From contig NZ_JADQDN010000016.1 of assembly GCF_015694425.1 (NCBI RefSeq), forward strand, positions 1 through 54,049: 54,049 nt of DNA, read 5' to 3'. Shown here one piece after another: positions 27,864-40,980 of the stretch (positions are counted from its first letter, which is position 1; every line of letters starts with the position of its first letter). The translations under genes and the position numbers were made by a program. The DNA is from Microvirga terrestris (GTDB taxonomy: Bacteria; Pseudomonadota; Alphaproteobacteria; Rhizobiales; Beijerinckiaceae). The notes under the pieces were generated by a model. That model did no database searches. It was not told the DNA's origin and saw only the letters and a list, made by a program, of their open reading frames with translations.

Positions 27864-28889
27864 GTGGCCCCCGTCTCGCCCCCCGATGATCCGCTCTCGG
27901 ATGAAGGGCTCGAGCGTCTTTTTTCCTCTCTGAACCAAGCCTCCGGCATCCTCGCCGCCGTGTCTGGCGGGCCGGATTCTATAGCCATGATGCATGGCCT
28001 CGCCCGTTGGACGTCCCTTGGCCGGCGCCCTCCCATTCACGTTGCAACCGTCGATCATGGCCTCCGGCCCGAGGCCGCCGGTGAAGCCGCCTTCGCGGCG
28101 CGCGAAGCCGGCCTCTTAAGTCTGTCGCATCGGACGCTCGCCTGGACTGAGCAAAAACCCGTGGCCGGAATCCAGGAGGCCGCCCGCGAGGCGCGCTACC
28201 GCCTCCTGGTCGAATATGCCCGCGAGGTGGGAGCCTCCCATCTCGTCACCGCACATACTCTCGACGATCAGGCCGAAACGGTGATGATGCGCCTGTCGCG
28301 CGGCTCGGGATTGTCGGGCCTTGCCGGCATGCGCCGGGAGACGGACCGGCAGGGCATCCGTCATGTGCGGCCGCTCCTCGGCCTTCCGAAGTCACATCTT
28401 CTCGATCAATGCCGGCATCACGGCTGGCGCTTCGTCACCGATCCGTCGAACGCGGACGAGCGTTATGCCCGTGTTCGCTGGCGCAAGCTGATGCCCCTTC
28501 TTGCCGCGGAGGGGCTCACCGCCGGGCGGCTGGCCCGTCTTGCGGAAAGGGCCGCCCAAGCCGATGAGGCGCTCAGCCTCAAGGCCAGAGCAGCATTCGA
28601 CCGGGGCGAACCCCGTCGCGATGCCGGAACCCTGTCGTTCCATGCGCAGATCCTGACTGATGAGCCATTCGAGATTGCCCTGCGGGTGCTGGAACTGGTC
28701 TTGGCGGAGGCTGGCATGGATCTGGACAACAGCCGTCTTCACCGGCTCGAGGCCTGCACGGAGCGCCTGCGGCGGGCCGCCGAAGCAGGGGAGACGTTGA
28801 GCCTCACCCTCGCGGGCGCCCACCTGCGCCTCACCCAAACTGGACGGCTTTCGGTCAGGCCGGAACCGCCACGTCATCGGGGCCGTTAG
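27864..28889 (+). CDS. tilS: tRNA(Ile)-lysidine synthase
   Basis: The product is about 341 residues. GTG 27864 has GAAGG 8 bases upstream; TTG 27849 is an alternative. The PP-loop SGGPDSIAMMH near residue 36 binds ATP, and the family's HTLDDQAETVMMRLSRGSG follows. It places lysidine at position 34 of tRNA-Ile(CAU), changing its decoding to AUA. The C-terminal substrate-binding domain is short compared with E. coli TilS, as is common in alphaproteobacteria. It lies between cpoB and ftsH. Confidence 0.92.
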   Translation: MAPVSPPDDPLSDEGLERLFSSLNQASGILAAVSGGPDSIAMMHGLARWTSLGRRPPIHVATVDHGLRPEAAGEAAFAAREAGLLSLSHRTLAWTEQKPVAGIQEAAREARYRLLVEYAREVGASHLVTAHTLDDQAETVMMRLSRGSGLSGLAGMRRETDRQGIRHVRPLLGLPKSHLLDQCRHHGWRFVTDPSNADERYARVRWRKLMPLLAAEGLTAGRLARLAERAAQADEALSLKARAAFDRGEPRRDAGTLSFHAQILTDEPFEIALRVLELVLAEAGMDLDNSRLHRLEACTERLRRAAEAGETLSLTLAGAHLRLTQTGRLSVRPEPPRHRGR

Positions 28890-28941
28890 CCAAATCTCCT
28901 GACTCAGGCTATCGGATGATGCCGCATACATGCCGCATTCC

Positions 28942-28970
28942 CTTGGCAAGGCGGGACGGTATGCCTACAT
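28942..28970 (+). promoter_or_regulatory. Candidate promoter of ftsH (possibly heat-shock type)
   Basis: CTTGGC at 28942-28947 and CTACAT at 28965-28970 are separated by 17 bases, about 64 bases before the ftsH start. The CTTG-type -35 suits a sigma-32 (RpoH) promoter, and ftsH belongs to the RpoH regulon in many proteobacteria. The match is moderate and could also be read as a housekeeping promoter. Confidence 0.4.
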
Positions 28971-29033
28971 TGAGTTTAGCCGCGCGGGGAGACCTCCTCG
29001 TGCTTTTCTCCCTCTGGGGCAGAACCTGATCAA

Positions 29034-30953
<1,920 letters not shown>

Positions 30954-30980
30954 AACGCCAGCATCTGTGAAATTCAAGAA

Positions 30981-31014
30981 CGCCCGTTGGAAAGCGGGCG
31001 TTCTTTTTTGTTTA
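30981..31014 (+). terminator. Intrinsic terminator after ftsH
   Basis: A stem AGAACGCCCG / CGGGCGTTCT with a short loop is followed by TTTTTGTTT. It closes the ftsH transcript, so glmM needs a promoter in 31015-31177. Confidence 0.85.
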
Positions 31015-31177
31015 CCTCAAAGTACTAATACTACACATGAGCCAGGCGTAAGGTTTGTAACAATCGCTTATCACTTGTGATGTGCGAATTGGCCTCCATG
31101 CCTTGACCGACGTGGGGGAGGTTGCTTTGAAAAAGCAAAAGCGCGGATCGGCGCAAAGGAATGCGGAGACAAAGCAC

Positions 31178-32533
31178 GTGCGGAAATACTTCGGGACCGA
31201 CGGCATTCGGGGCCGCGCCAACGGCATCATCACGCCGGACCTCGCCCTCAGGGTCGGGCAGGCCGCAGGCCTCATGTTTCAGCAGCGCGGCGATTACCGC
31301 CACCGGGTCGTGATCGGCAAGGATACGCGGCTGTCCGGCTACATGATCGAGTCGGCCCTACAGGCAGGCTTCACCTCGGTGGGCATGGACGTGCTCCTGC
31401 TCGGGCCGATCCCCACCCCGGCGGTCGCCATGCTGACCCGTTCCATGCGCTGTGATCTCGGCGTCATGATATCGGCCTCGCACAACCCCTACGAGGACAA
31501 CGGCATCAAGCTGTTCGGCCCGGACGGGTTCAAGCTCAACGACGACATGGAGCGCGAGATCGAAGCCCTGATCGATTCCGATCTCACCCGCCGCCTGTCC
31601 GGCTCCGCCGCGCTCGGTCGTGCCAAGCGCATCGAGAGCGTCCAGGCCCGCTACATCGAGTTTGCCAAGCGCACCCTGCCTCGGCAGGTTGATCTCGAAG
31701 GCATGCGGGTCGTGATCGACTGCGCCAATGGTGCCGGCTACAAGGTGGCGCCGGAAGCCCTGTGGGAGCTGGGCGCCGAGGTGATGTCGATCGGCGTGGA
31801 GCCGAACGGCTTCAACATCAACCACGATGTCGGCTCGACCGCCCCCGATTCTCTGATCCAGAAGGTCAGGGAACTGCGCGCCGATGTGGGCATCGCCCTC
31901 GACGGCGATGCGGACCGTGTCCTCATCGTCGACGAGAAGGGCCACAAGGTCGACGGGGACCAGCTCATGGCCGTGGTCGCTCGCTCGTGGAAGGATGACG
32001 GCCGCCTGTCGCAGCCGGGCATCGTCGCCACGATCATGTCGAATCTCGGCCTGGAGCGCTTCCTGGGTGGCATGGGCCTCGGCCTCGTGCGTACCGCAGT
32101 GGGCGACCGCTATGTGCTCGAGCATATGCGGGCCAACGGCTTCAACCTGGGTGGCGAGCAGTCCGGGCACATCATCATGTCCGACTACACCACCACGGGC
32201 GACGGCCTCGTGGCGGCCCTCCAGCTTCTTGCCGTGGTCAAGAGCCTCGGCAAGCCGGTCTCGGAGGTCTGCCATTGCTTCGAGCCACTGCCGCAGGTGC
32301 TCAAGAACGTGCGCTACAAGGCCGGCAAGCCCCTTCAGGAAGCATCCGTGATCAAAGCCATCGAAGCTGGCCGCGAGACGCTCGGCCAAGCAGGCCGCCT
32401 CGTGATCCGCCCCTCCGGCACCGAGCCGGTCATCCGCGTCATGGGCGAGGGCGACAACGAGGATCTCGTCAACCGCGTGGTGGACGATGTGGTGGCCGCC
32501 GTGACTCAGGCGGCTTCGAAGGTTGCTGCTTGA
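31178..32533 (+). CDS. glmM: Phosphoglucosamine mutase
   Basis: The product is 451 residues from GTG 31178, with GGAG 9 bases upstream. It starts [15 protein letters not shown], as GlmM does. The phosphoserine loop is [14 protein letters not shown] (about residue 100), the metal loop DGDADR (about 245), and the sugar-phosphate loop [12 protein letters not shown] is near the end. It converts glucosamine-6-phosphate to glucosamine-1-phosphate for peptidoglycan and lipopolysaccharide. The ftsH-glmM neighbourhood is conserved; folP, often between them, is absent here. Confidence 0.96.
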   Translation: MRKYFGTDGIRGRANGIITPDLALRVGQAAGLMFQQRGDYRHRVVIGKDTRLSGYMIESALQAGFTSVGMDVLLLGPIPTPAVAMLTRSMRCDLGVMISASHNPYEDNGIKLFGPDGFKLNDDMEREIEALIDSDLTRRLSGSAALGRAKRIESVQARYIEFAKRTLPRQVDLEGMRVVIDCANGAGYKVAPEALWELGAEVMSIGVEPNGFNINHDVGSTAPDSLIQKVRELRADVGIALDGDADRVLIVDEKGHKVDGDQLMAVVARSWKDDGRLSQPGIVATIMSNLGLERFLGGMGLGLVRTAVGDRYVLEHMRANGFNLGGEQSGHIIMSDYTTTGDGLVAALQLLAVVKSLGKPVSEVCHCFEPLPQVLKNVRYKAGKPLQEASVIKAIEAGRETLGQAGRLVIRPSGTEPVIRVMGEGDNEDLVNRVVDDVVAAVTQAASKVAA

Positions 32534-32564
32534 TATCCAGCCTGAGCCGAAAATAGGACTTGGC

Positions 32565-33092
32565 GTGATAAATGTTGAAGGTGACGGCGAGCATCAGGAG
32601 CTTTGCCGTCTCTTGAATCGATTGACGCCCGGTCTTTTGCCTCGTGAGGTGTTCCACGCAATCGCTCGTGTCATGGTGACGACGACGTTTGTCGTCGTTC
32701 CCTTGGTTCAGCGGCGCGGCCGAACGCTTGCACTTCTGCCTCGTCGTAGCTCTAACGACCTTTACTATCCTTCAATGCTCAATGTTCCTGGGACCATCAT
32801 TCGCGCCAACGATGAAGATCTAGCGGCTGTATATGAGAGACTTGTGCAGGCAGAGATCCCCGGAGTATCTGCTAAACAGGCGCCAGTCTTTGTCGATAAG
32901 GTCTATGATCTGATCGTCCGAGGTCGAGAGATATCGCTTATCCACTGGGTTGAGGTTGATGATGCGGATGATCTGGGTGACTTCGTCGATGTGCGCAATC
33001 TTCCGACCGATGTCGTTCCAACAGATCGCTCCCGTATCATGATTGCTGTCGATCACTTCGAGAAGCACAAAGCTGAAGCAGGCTCGTTATAA
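32565..33092 (+). CDS. Hypothetical protein, Nudix-like
   Basis: The product is 175 residues from GTG 32565, with AGGAC upstream; a TTG at 32523 overlapping glmM is another possibility. Strand-like segments TTTFVVVPLVQRRGRTLALL and then MLNVPGTIIRANDEDLAAVYERLV recall the layout of a Nudix fold, but the REx2EE residues of the Nudix box are missing. Activity is doubtful. Base composition is clearly less GC-rich than the neighbours, which suggests later acquisition. It ends before a strong terminator. Confidence 0.6.
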   Translation: MINVEGDGEHQELCRLLNRLTPGLLPREVFHAIARVMVTTTFVVVPLVQRRGRTLALLPRRSSNDLYYPSMLNVPGTIIRANDEDLAAVYERLVQAEIPGVSAKQAPVFVDKVYDLIVRGREISLIHWVEVDDADDLGDFVDVRNLPTDVVPTDRSRIMIAVDHFEKHKAEAGSL

Positions 33093-33107
33093 GGTCGCTG
33101 ACCTCAA

Positions 33108-33145
33108 ACAAGAACCCCGGCATCAATGCCGGGGTTCTTGTTTGA
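33108..33145. terminator. Bidirectional terminator between glmM region and RND pump
   Basis: A perfect 13-bp stem (CAAGAACCCCGGC / GCCGGGGTTCTTG) with a short loop is followed by TTTG on the + strand and by T-rich sequence on the minus strand. It separates the convergent unknown gene and the efflux permease gene. Confidence 0.85.
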
Positions 33146-33150
33146 GCCGA

Positions 33151-36100
33151 TTACTCCGCCGGATGAGCCGGAGGAACTTCCTTCGTCCGTGACGGCAGAT
33201 CCTCGCCATGGGCTCGCAGTCCGGTCTGCGCGCGCAGACGATCGATCATGTCGCCCACATAGGTCGAAGGCTTGGTGAAGCCGCCGATGAGGAGATAGAT
33301 CGACGGCACCACCAGCATGGTGAGCATGGTGGAGACCGTCACGCCGCCGACGATCACCGTGCCGATGGCGTTGCGCGCTTCGGCGCCGGCGCCCGTGGAC
33401 CAGGCGAGCGGAATGGCGCCGCCGATCATGGCGATGGAGGTCATCAGGATCGGCCGCAGGCGCATCACCGATGCTTCGAGAACCGCATCCCTGACCGAGT
33501 ATCCGCGTTCGCGCAGCTGGTTCGAGAACTCGACGATCAGAATGCCGTTCTTCGTCATGAGGCCGATGAGCAGGATCATGCCGATCTGGCTGTAGATGTT
33601 GAGCGTCTGTCCTGTGACGAACAGCGCCAGCAGACCGCCCGTGACCGCGAGCGGCACAGTGAGCATGATGATGAACGGGTTGATCCAGCTCTCGAACTGC
33701 GCCGCCAGCACCAGGAACACCACGAGCAGCGCCATGGCGAAGGTCAGGTAGATCGCTCCGGTGGAGTCCAGGAAGTCCTTGGACTGGCCCGTATAGCCGA
33801 TGCGCACTTCCGCCGGCAGGTTGTCGCGCACGATCTGCTGGAGAATCTCCAGGCCTTCGCCGATGGAAACGCCCGGCGTCAGCGAGGACTGGATCGTGAT
33901 CGAGCGCAGGCGGTCGAACCGGTTCAGCGCCTGGGGAGCGGCCGATTCCGTCAGGGTGACGAAGGACGACAGAGGCACCAACTCGCTGTTGGCGGCACGG
34001 ATGAAGGTGTTGGTGAGGTCGCTCGGCGTCGCGCGATCCTGGGCGCGGGCCCGCATGATCACCGGATACTCGTCGCCACGGCTGACGAAGGTCGAGACCT
34101 CGGTCTCGCCGAACATCAGCTGGAGCGTGCGACCGATATCTTCCACCGAGACGCCGAGATCGGCGGCACGCTGGCGGTCGATCTGCACGCGGATGTCCGG
34201 CTGCGACTCGCGGTAGTTCGAGTCCATGTTGATGAACTTGCCCGTCTCCTGGGCCTTCTGCATGACGATGTCGCGCCAGCCGCGAATGGTCTCGTAGTCG
34301 GGGCCGCCGAGCACGAACTGGATCGGCTGCCCGAAGCCGCCGGCGCCGCCGAAGGCCGGCGGGTTGACCACTGACACGCGCGCGCCGGGGAAGTTCGACA
34401 CCTTCGGGGTCAGTTGGCGCACGATATCCTGCTGGCTCTGGGTCCGCTCCTCCCAGGGCACGAGACGCACGATCACGATGCCTTCATTGACCGGGGAGGG
34501 GCGGGCGAAGCCCGGCGCGACCTGGCTCAGCATGGACGCGATAACGCCCTGCTCCTGCAGGGGCAGGATGGCCTTCTCGACCTCCTTCACCCGGTCGCGG
34601 GTGTAGTCGAGGCTTGCGCCTTCCGGTGCCTGGAGCCTGACGATGATGGCGCCGCGATCCTCCTGCGGGGCGAATTCCTTCGGCAGGGACTGGAACAGAC
34701 CGTAGGCCGAGAGCGACACCAGGAATCCGACGAAGAGAATGACGACCGGAATCTTCAACGCGCGGGAGAGCAGCCAGCGATAGCCGCTGTTCATCTTCTC
34801 GAAGACCGGCTCGGTCATGCGCTGGATGCGGCCATGAGCCGGCACCATCAGCTTGGAGCACATCATCGGTGTAAGCGTGCGCGCCACGACGCCCGAGAAG
34901 AAGATGGCGGCCGCGAGCGTGATGCCGAATTCGCGGAAGAGCTTGCCGGTGTTGCCGGTCATGAAGGCCAGCGGCACGAACACCGCCATCAGGGTGGCGG
35001 TCGTGGCGATCACCGCGAAGCCGATCTCGCGCGCGCCGTCGAAGGAAGCGAGCAGCGGCGGCTGCCCTTCCTCGATGCGCCGGTGCACGTTCTCGATCTC
35101 CACGATGGCGTCATCCACCACGATGCCGATGGCAAGCACGATGGCAAGCAGCGTCAGCACGTTGATGGACGCGCCGAAGAAGGCCATCACCATGAAGGCT
35201 GCGGTGATCGAGACCGGGATCGCCACCATGGCCACGATGGTCGAGCGCCAGTCGCGCAGGAAGACCAGGATGACGAGGATGACCAGCGCCACGCCTTCCA
35301 GCAGCGTTTTCAGCACGCCGTCGATGGACGCGCGGATGAACTGGCTTTCGTCATAGGCCACCTCGGCCACGGTGCCGGGCGGAAGCGACGACTTGAGCTC
35401 CTCCAGTTCCTTGCGCACGCCCTCGACGACGGAGAGCGTGTTGGCCGTCGACTGGCGCACGACCCCGAGGCCGATGGCGGTCTCGCCCGACTGGTAGAAT
35501 TCGAAGCGCGTGTCTTCCGCGCCGACCTCGACCTGAGCGACCTCGCCGAGCCGGACCAGATAGCCGTTCTTGTTGGTAACGATGACCTGGGAGAATTCCT
35601 CAGGGGTCGCGAGACGGGAATCCGTCTTGACGGTGAACTCACGCTGGTTGGACTCGATCCGGCCGCCGGGCAATTCCACGTTCTGGCGCTTGATCGCGGT
35701 CTCGAGATCCTGCACCGTCAGGCCGCGGGCGGCCAGCGCCGGACGGTCGACCCAGACCCGCATGGCGAAGCGCCGCTCGCCGCTCAAGTACACGTTGGCA
35801 ACGCCCGGAACGGTCGACAGGCGATCGACATAGACGCGCTTGAGGAAATCGCTGAGTTCAAGGGCATCGAGCGAGGTGGACGTGACGCCCACCCACATGA
35901 TGGCCGAGGCATTCGCATCGACCTTACGTACCACCGGCGTATCGGCGCCTTCCGGCAGGCGCCCGGTCACGCGGGACACGGCATCGCGCACGTCCGACGT
36001 GGCGGCTTCCGGCTCGCGGGACACCTCGAACTCGATGGACACCGAGGAGCGGTCGTTCTGGCTCTGCGACGTGATCTGGCGGATGCCTTCGATGCCCGCA

Positions 36101-36312
36101 ACCGCGCCCTCGATGATCTCCGTCACCCGGCTCTCGATCACCTCGTTCGAGGCCCCACGATAGACGGTGGACACCGACACGACCGGGCGGTCGACCTGCG
36201 GATATTCGCGAACCGGCAGGTTCATGAGCGAGGCCAGGCCACCCACGATCAGCAGCAGGCTGACCACGACAGCGAAGACGGGGCGGCGGATGAAGAGGTC
36301 TGAAACCTGCAT
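33151..36312 (-). CDS. RND efflux transporter permease (HAE1/AcrB family)
   Basis: The product is 1053 residues, the usual length. It begins SDLFIRRPVFAVVVSLLLIV, the first of twelve membrane segments. The proton-relay segment in TM4 reads AIVLAIGIVVDDAIVEIENV with paired Asp residues. Two large periplasmic domains lie between TM1-2 and TM7-8. It exports hydrophobic drugs, bile salts or solvents by proton antiport. It is downstream of its adaptor gene. No outer-membrane channel or TetR regulator is adjacent, so those partners are encoded elsewhere. Confidence 0.95.
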   Translation of the reverse strand: MQVSDLFIRRPVFAVVVSLLLIVGGLASLMNLPVREYPQVDRPVVSVSTVYRGASNEVIESRVTEIIEGAVAGIEGIRQITSQSQNDRSSVSIEFEVSREPEAATSDVRDAVSRVTGRLPEGADTPVVRKVDANASAIMWVGVTSTSLDALELSDFLKRVYVDRLSTVPGVANVYLSGERRFAMRVWVDRPALAARGLTVQDLETAIKRQNVELPGGRIESNQREFTVKTDSRLATPEEFSQVIVTNKNGYLVRLGEVAQVEVGAEDTRFEFYQSGETAIGLGVVRQSTANTLSVVEGVRKELEELKSSLPPGTVAEVAYDESQFIRASIDGVLKTLLEGVALVILVILVFLRDWRSTIVAMVAIPVSITAAFMVMAFFGASINVLTLLAIVLAIGIVVDDAIVEIENVHRRIEEGQPPLLASFDGAREIGFAVIATTATLMAVFVPLAFMTGNTGKLFREFGITLAAAIFFSGVVARTLTPMMCSKLMVPAHGRIQRMTEPVFEKMNSGYRWLLSRALKIPVVILFVGFLVSLSAYGLFQSLPKEFAPQEDRGAIIVRLQAPEGASLDYTRDRVKEVEKAILPLQEQGVIASMLSQVAPGFARPSPVNEGIVIVRLVPWEERTQSQQDIVRQLTPKVSNFPGARVSVVNPPAFGGAGGFGQPIQFVLGGPDYETIRGWRDIVMQKAQETGKFINMDSNYRESQPDIRVQIDRQRAADLGVSVEDIGRTLQLMFGETEVSTFVSRGDEYPVIMRARAQDRATPSDLTNTFIRAANSELVPLSSFVTLTESAAPQALNRFDRLRSITIQSSLTPGVSIGEGLEILQQIVRDNLPAEVRIGYTGQSKDFLDSTGAIYLTFAMALLVVFLVLAAQFESWINPFIIMLTVPLAVTGGLLALFVTGQTLNIYSQIGMILLIGLMTKNGILIVEFSNQLRERGYSVRDAVLEASVMRLRPILMTSIAMIGGAIPLAWSTGAGAEARNAIGTVIVGGVTVSTMLTMLVVPSIYLLIGGFTKPSTYVGDMIDRLRAQTGLRAHGEDLPSRTKEVPPAHPAE

Positions 36313-36367
36313 GGCTTTATGCGATCCGGACTAGGCGAGAGACTCGCAACGAAACTCGACACAACGC

Positions 36368-36472
36368 TCCTCCCCCTTGTGGGGAGGAGTTGGAGGTGGG
36401 GGTGAGCGCTACCCTGGTCCAGTCCAGCGCCGGCACCCCCACCCTTGATCCCTCCCTACAAGGGGGAGGGAG
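36368..36472. repeat. Palindromic repeat family 2, copy c
   Basis: CTCCTCCCCCTTGTGGGGAG and GGTGGGGGTG on the left face CACCCCCACCC and CCCTACAAGGGGGAGGGAG on the right. It occupies the gap between adaptor and permease genes of the efflux pump, so the bicistronic mRNA carries the hairpin. Confidence 0.85.
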
Positions 36473-36478
36473 AAGGCT

Positions 36479-37753
36479 TCACTTCCGCTCGGCGGCCTGC
36501 GCGCTGCCGATGGCCTGCGGCACGTTCAGCGAGGAGCGGGAGGGCTGCTCGCGGTTGGCGGCGGGAACGGGCGCGGCGGGGGCGCCGGAACCCAACGGGC
36601 GCGCGATGACTTCGGCGCCGGGCCGCACGCGCTGGACCCCTAAAACGACGATGGTCTCGCCGGCCTTGAGCCCGTCCACCACCTCCACCTTGCCGCCCTG
36701 GCGCTGGCCGATGGTGATGACGCGACGCTCCACCTTGCTGTCCTTCACCGGATAGACGATGTGGCGCAGGCCTTCGCTGACGACCGCTTGTTCCGGCACA
36801 ACGACAGCGTCATCCTTCGTGGACACTTCGAGAGACACGGACAGGAACATGCCGGGCTTCAAGGCCTCATCCTGGTTTTCGAACTCGGCCGTCAGGCGCG
36901 CCGTACGGGTCGTCTGATCGACGCGGGGATCGATGGTCGCGACCGTGCCCTTGAAGGTCCGGCCACGATAGGCTGCGGAGACGGCATTGACCGTCTGGCC
37001 CGGCTTGAGGCGGCCCAGGAGGTTCTCCGGCACGGCGAAGTCGAGGCGGACCTTCGATAGATCGTCCAGGGATGTGATCCGGGTGCCGGGCGCCACATAG
37101 GCGCCGAGCGAGACGGAGCGGGTGCCGACGCGGCCGGGGAAGGGGGCGCGGATCGTCAGTTCCTCGAGCCGCGCCTCGGCGGCCTTGCGCTGCGCCTGCG
37201 CGGAGGCGATCGAGCCTTCGAGCGACTTCATCTGTGCCGTCAGGTCGTCGACCTGGGCGCCGGTTCCGGCACCGGTCCGGTTCAGGGCCTGGGCGCGCTC
37301 GAGCTTGATGGCGATCTCGTTCCGGAGCGCCGTGGCACGGCTGGCCTCGGCGGCGGCCTGCTCGATGGCAGCGCGACGCTCGGCGGCATCGAACTGGACC
37401 AGCGTATCACCGGCCTTGACCTTCTGGCCCTCGTCGAAGCCGATCTCGCCGATGATGCCTGCCACCTTGGCGGTCACTGTGATCGATTCATAGGCACGCA
37501 CGGTGCCCACCGCCTCACGGATGTCTACGATGCGTCCGGTCTTGACCGTGTCGACCTCGACCGTTGCCGGGCCGGCGGGACCACCGCGGCCGCCGGGACC
37601 TCTTGGAGCGCCGGCCTGCTGGCCGGACGGTTGGCCCACATACGCGCCGATCACGGGCAGATTGGCCAAGTGGCCGCCCTTGTAGGCGTACCAGCCGCCA
37701 AAGCCTGCCGCCCCCAGCATGGCTATGACAGCGAGTTGACCGGACACACGCAT
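36479..37753 (-). CDS. RND efflux pump periplasmic adaptor subunit
   Basis: The product is 424 residues from ATG 37753, with AAGGAG 5 bases upstream. One N-terminal membrane/signal segment (QLAVIAMLGAAGFGGWYAY) precedes a proline/glycine linker. The lipoyl half-motif VTAKVAGIIGEIGFDEGQKVKAG follows, then a coiled-coil hairpin with ERRAAIEQAAAEASRA, the second lipoyl half (RAPFPGRVG) and the beta-barrel domain. It bridges the permease to an outer-membrane channel. It is the first gene of the pump operon. Confidence 0.92.
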   Translation of the reverse strand: MRVSGQLAVIAMLGAAGFGGWYAYKGGHLANLPVIGAYVGQPSGQQAGAPRGPGGRGGPAGPATVEVDTVKTGRIVDIREAVGTVRAYESITVTAKVAGIIGEIGFDEGQKVKAGDTLVQFDAAERRAAIEQAAAEASRATALRNEIAIKLERAQALNRTGAGTGAQVDDLTAQMKSLEGSIASAQAQRKAAEARLEELTIRAPFPGRVGTRSVSLGAYVAPGTRITSLDDLSKVRLDFAVPENLLGRLKPGQTVNAVSAAYRGRTFKGTVATIDPRVDQTTRTARLTAEFENQDEALKPGMFLSVSLEVSTKDDAVVVPEQAVVSEGLRHIVYPVKDSKVERRVITIGQRQGGKVEVVDGLKAGETIVVLGVQRVRPGAEVIARPLGSGAPAAPVPAANREQPSRSSLNVPQAIGSAQAAERK

Positions 37754-37941
37754 GCTCACTCCTTGCACTCAGTCTTTATCGTTCGGAAGATCGGACTTCG
37801 TCCTAGCACAATATAGGCCAATTACCTGGATCGGATCCTTCTGAACACGATGTTTTGTATTACGATTTCGTAATCTGCACGATTGCCGCAACGACAGATC
37901 GGGGCGGCATTCGCCTTGACCATGGCTTTCGCGTCCGTCAT

Positions 37942-37999
37942 ACCGGTCGGCGGGACACCTCTCCCCACCGAGAGGCGCCCATCTGAGAGGATGGATATC
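37942..37999 (+). promoter_or_regulatory. serC leader RNA motif (candidate)
   Basis: CCTCTC (37958-37963) can pair with GAGAGG at 37970-37975 to form one hairpin, closed by GGG/CCC. It can instead pair with a second GAGAGG at 37985-37990, which is the serC ribosome site. The two pairings exclude each other, so the leader can switch ribosome access. Position and layout match the 'serC' RNA motif reported upstream of serine-biosynthesis operons in alphaproteobacteria. The identification is from memory; the ligand or trigger is unknown to me. Confidence 0.6.
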
Positions 38000-39172
<1,173 letters not shown>

Positions 39173-39182
39173 CGCTCTTCAT

Positions 39183-39347
39183 CCTCCCCTTGAGGGGGAG
39201 GGTCGGCGCCCGTAAGGGCGGCGGGGCGGGGTGGAAACACTGCCTGCCATCGTCGCCCTCGGACGCAACGCACAGACAATCAAACCGACAGCGCCGTTCA
39301 CCCCACCCCGGCTCTTCGAGCCGACACTCCCCCTCAAGGGGAGGGTA
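39183..39347. repeat. Palindromic repeat family 2, copy d
   Basis: CCTCCCCTTGAGGGGGAGGG and GCGGGGCGGGGTGG face CCCCACCCCGGC and CCCCCTCAAGGGGAGGG. It fills the serC-serA gap. The serA frame remains open through part of it, but the serA start lies after the repeat. Confidence 0.85.
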
Positions 39348-39374
39348 AAGGGGGCGGCAAACAACAGGTGCACC

Positions 39375-40967
39375 ATGCCCGCTCCACGCGTACTCATTTC
39401 CGACGCTCTTTCTCCCGCCGCCGTGCAGATCTTCAAGGATCGCGGCATCGAAGTCGATTTCCAGCCGGATCTCGGCAAGGACAAAGAGAAACTCGCCGCC
39501 ATCATCGGCCAGTATGACGGTCTGGCCATCCGCTCTGCCACCAAGGTCACGGCCAAGATCCTCGAACAGGCCACGAATCTGAAGGTGATAGGTCGCGCCG
39601 GCATTGGCGTCGACAATGTCGAGATCCCCGCCGCCACGGCACGCGGCGTGATCGTCATGAACACGCCCTTCGGCAACTCCATCACCACGGCCGAGCACGC
39701 CATCGCGATGATGTTCGCGCTCGCGCGCCAGATCCCGCAGGCTGATGCGTCGACCCAGGCCGGCAAGTGGGAGAAGAATCGCTTCATGGGCGTCGAGCTC
39801 ACGGGCAAGGTGCTCGGCGTGATCGGCTGCGGCAATATCGGCTCCATCGTGGCCGACCGCGCCATCGGTCTGCGCATGAAGGTGATCGCCTACGACCCAT
39901 TCCTGTCGCCGGAGCGTGCCGTTGAGCTCGGCGTCGAGAAGGTGGAGCTCGACGACCTTCTGCGCCGCGCCGACATCATCACGCTTCACGTGCCGATGAC
40001 CGAGAAGACGAAGAACGTGCTATCGGCCGAAAACATCGCCAAGACCAAGAAGGGCGTGCGTATCATCAACTGCGCCCGTGGCGGCCTCGTGGATGAAGTC
40101 GCCCTTCGCGCAGCGCTCGATTCCGGCCACGTGGCGGGTGCGGCCTTCGACGTATTCGTGGAGGAGCCGGCAACCTCCAATCCGCTCTTCGGCCATCCCA
40201 ACGTGGTCTGCACGCCGCATCTGGGCGCCGCCACCACGGAAGCGCAGGAGAACGTCGCTTTGCAGGTGGCCGAGCAGATGTCGGATTACCTGCTGCAGGG
40301 TGCGATCCAGAACGCCGTGAACTTCCCGTCGATCACCGCCGAGGAAGCGCCGCGCCTGAAGCCCTTCGTGGCATTGGCCGAAAAGCTCGGCTCGTTCCTC
40401 GGCCAGCTTACGGAAGCCCCGATCAAGGGCATCCGCATCGAGTACGAGGGCGATGTCGCCGAGATGAACACCCGCGCGCTCACCTCGGCTGCGGTGACCG
40501 GCGTGCTGCGCCCGTTCCTGCAGGACATCAACATGGTGTCGGCGCCGCTCGTCGCGCGCGATCGCGGCATCATGGTGGAAGAGGTCAAGCGCGAGAACGC
40601 GGCGCGCGACTACGAAAGCTTCATCCGCATCATCGTCGACGCGGAGGATATGGCGCGCCACGCGGGCGGAACCGTGTTCCAGGACGGCAAGCCACGCGTC
40701 GTCGACATCCGCGACATCGCGGTCGATGCCGAGTTCGCCCCGCACATGATCTATGTGCGCAACGACGACAAGCCCGGCTTCATCGGCCGCTTCGGCACGC
40801 TGCTCGGCGAGTCAGGCGTGAACGTGGCGACCTTCGCGCTCGGCCGCGATAAGCCCGGCGGCGATGCCATCTGCTTCGTGTCCGTGGACCAGCCCGTCTC
40901 CGACGAGTTGCTGCGCCGGATCGAGGACATCCCGCAGGTCAAGCGCGCCCGCGCCGTGCGGTTCTAG
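39375..40967 (+). CDS. serA: D-3-phosphoglycerate dehydrogenase
   Basis: The product is 530 residues from ATG 39375; sequence upstream in the same frame is repeat DNA. The NAD-binding motif [16 protein letters not shown] is near residue 147. The catalytic Arg is in [10 protein letters not shown] and the His in [14 protein letters not shown]-terminal intervening domain and an ACT domain ([20 protein letters not shown]) suggest feedback control by serine. It oxidises 3-phosphoglycerate, the first step of serine synthesis. Confidence 0.96.
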   Translation: MPAPRVLISDALSPAAVQIFKDRGIEVDFQPDLGKDKEKLAAIIGQYDGLAIRSATKVTAKILEQATNLKVIGRAGIGVDNVEIPAATARGVIVMNTPFGNSITTAEHAIAMMFALARQIPQADASTQAGKWEKNRFMGVELTGKVLGVIGCGNIGSIVADRAIGLRMKVIAYDPFLSPERAVELGVEKVELDDLLRRADIITLHVPMTEKTKNVLSAENIAKTKKGVRIINCARGGLVDEVALRAALDSGHVAGAAFDVFVEEPATSNPLFGHPNVVCTPHLGAATTEAQENVALQVAEQMSDYLLQGAIQNAVNFPSITAEEAPRLKPFVALAEKLGSFLGQLTEAPIKGIRIEYEGDVAEMNTRALTSAAVTGVLRPFLQDINMVSAPLVARDRGIMVEEVKRENAARDYESFIRIIVDAEDMARHAGGTVFQDGKPRVVDIRDIAVDAEFAPHMIYVRNDDKPGFIGRFGTLLGESGVNVATFALGRDKPGGDAICFVSVDQPVSDELLRRIEDIPQVKRARAVRF

Positions 40968-40980
40968 AAGGGCCACCGTG

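Noticed and set aside
34414..36303. A 629-codon + strand frame opposite the RND permease
   Set aside because: It is His/Asp/Arg-rich and without hydrophobic structure, a typical shadow of a GC-rich membrane-protein gene.
39231..39374. A 48-residue N-terminal extension of SerA
   Set aside because: It is translated repeat DNA. SerA begins [12 protein letters not shown] after ATG 39375, and the upstream frame has no ribosome site.
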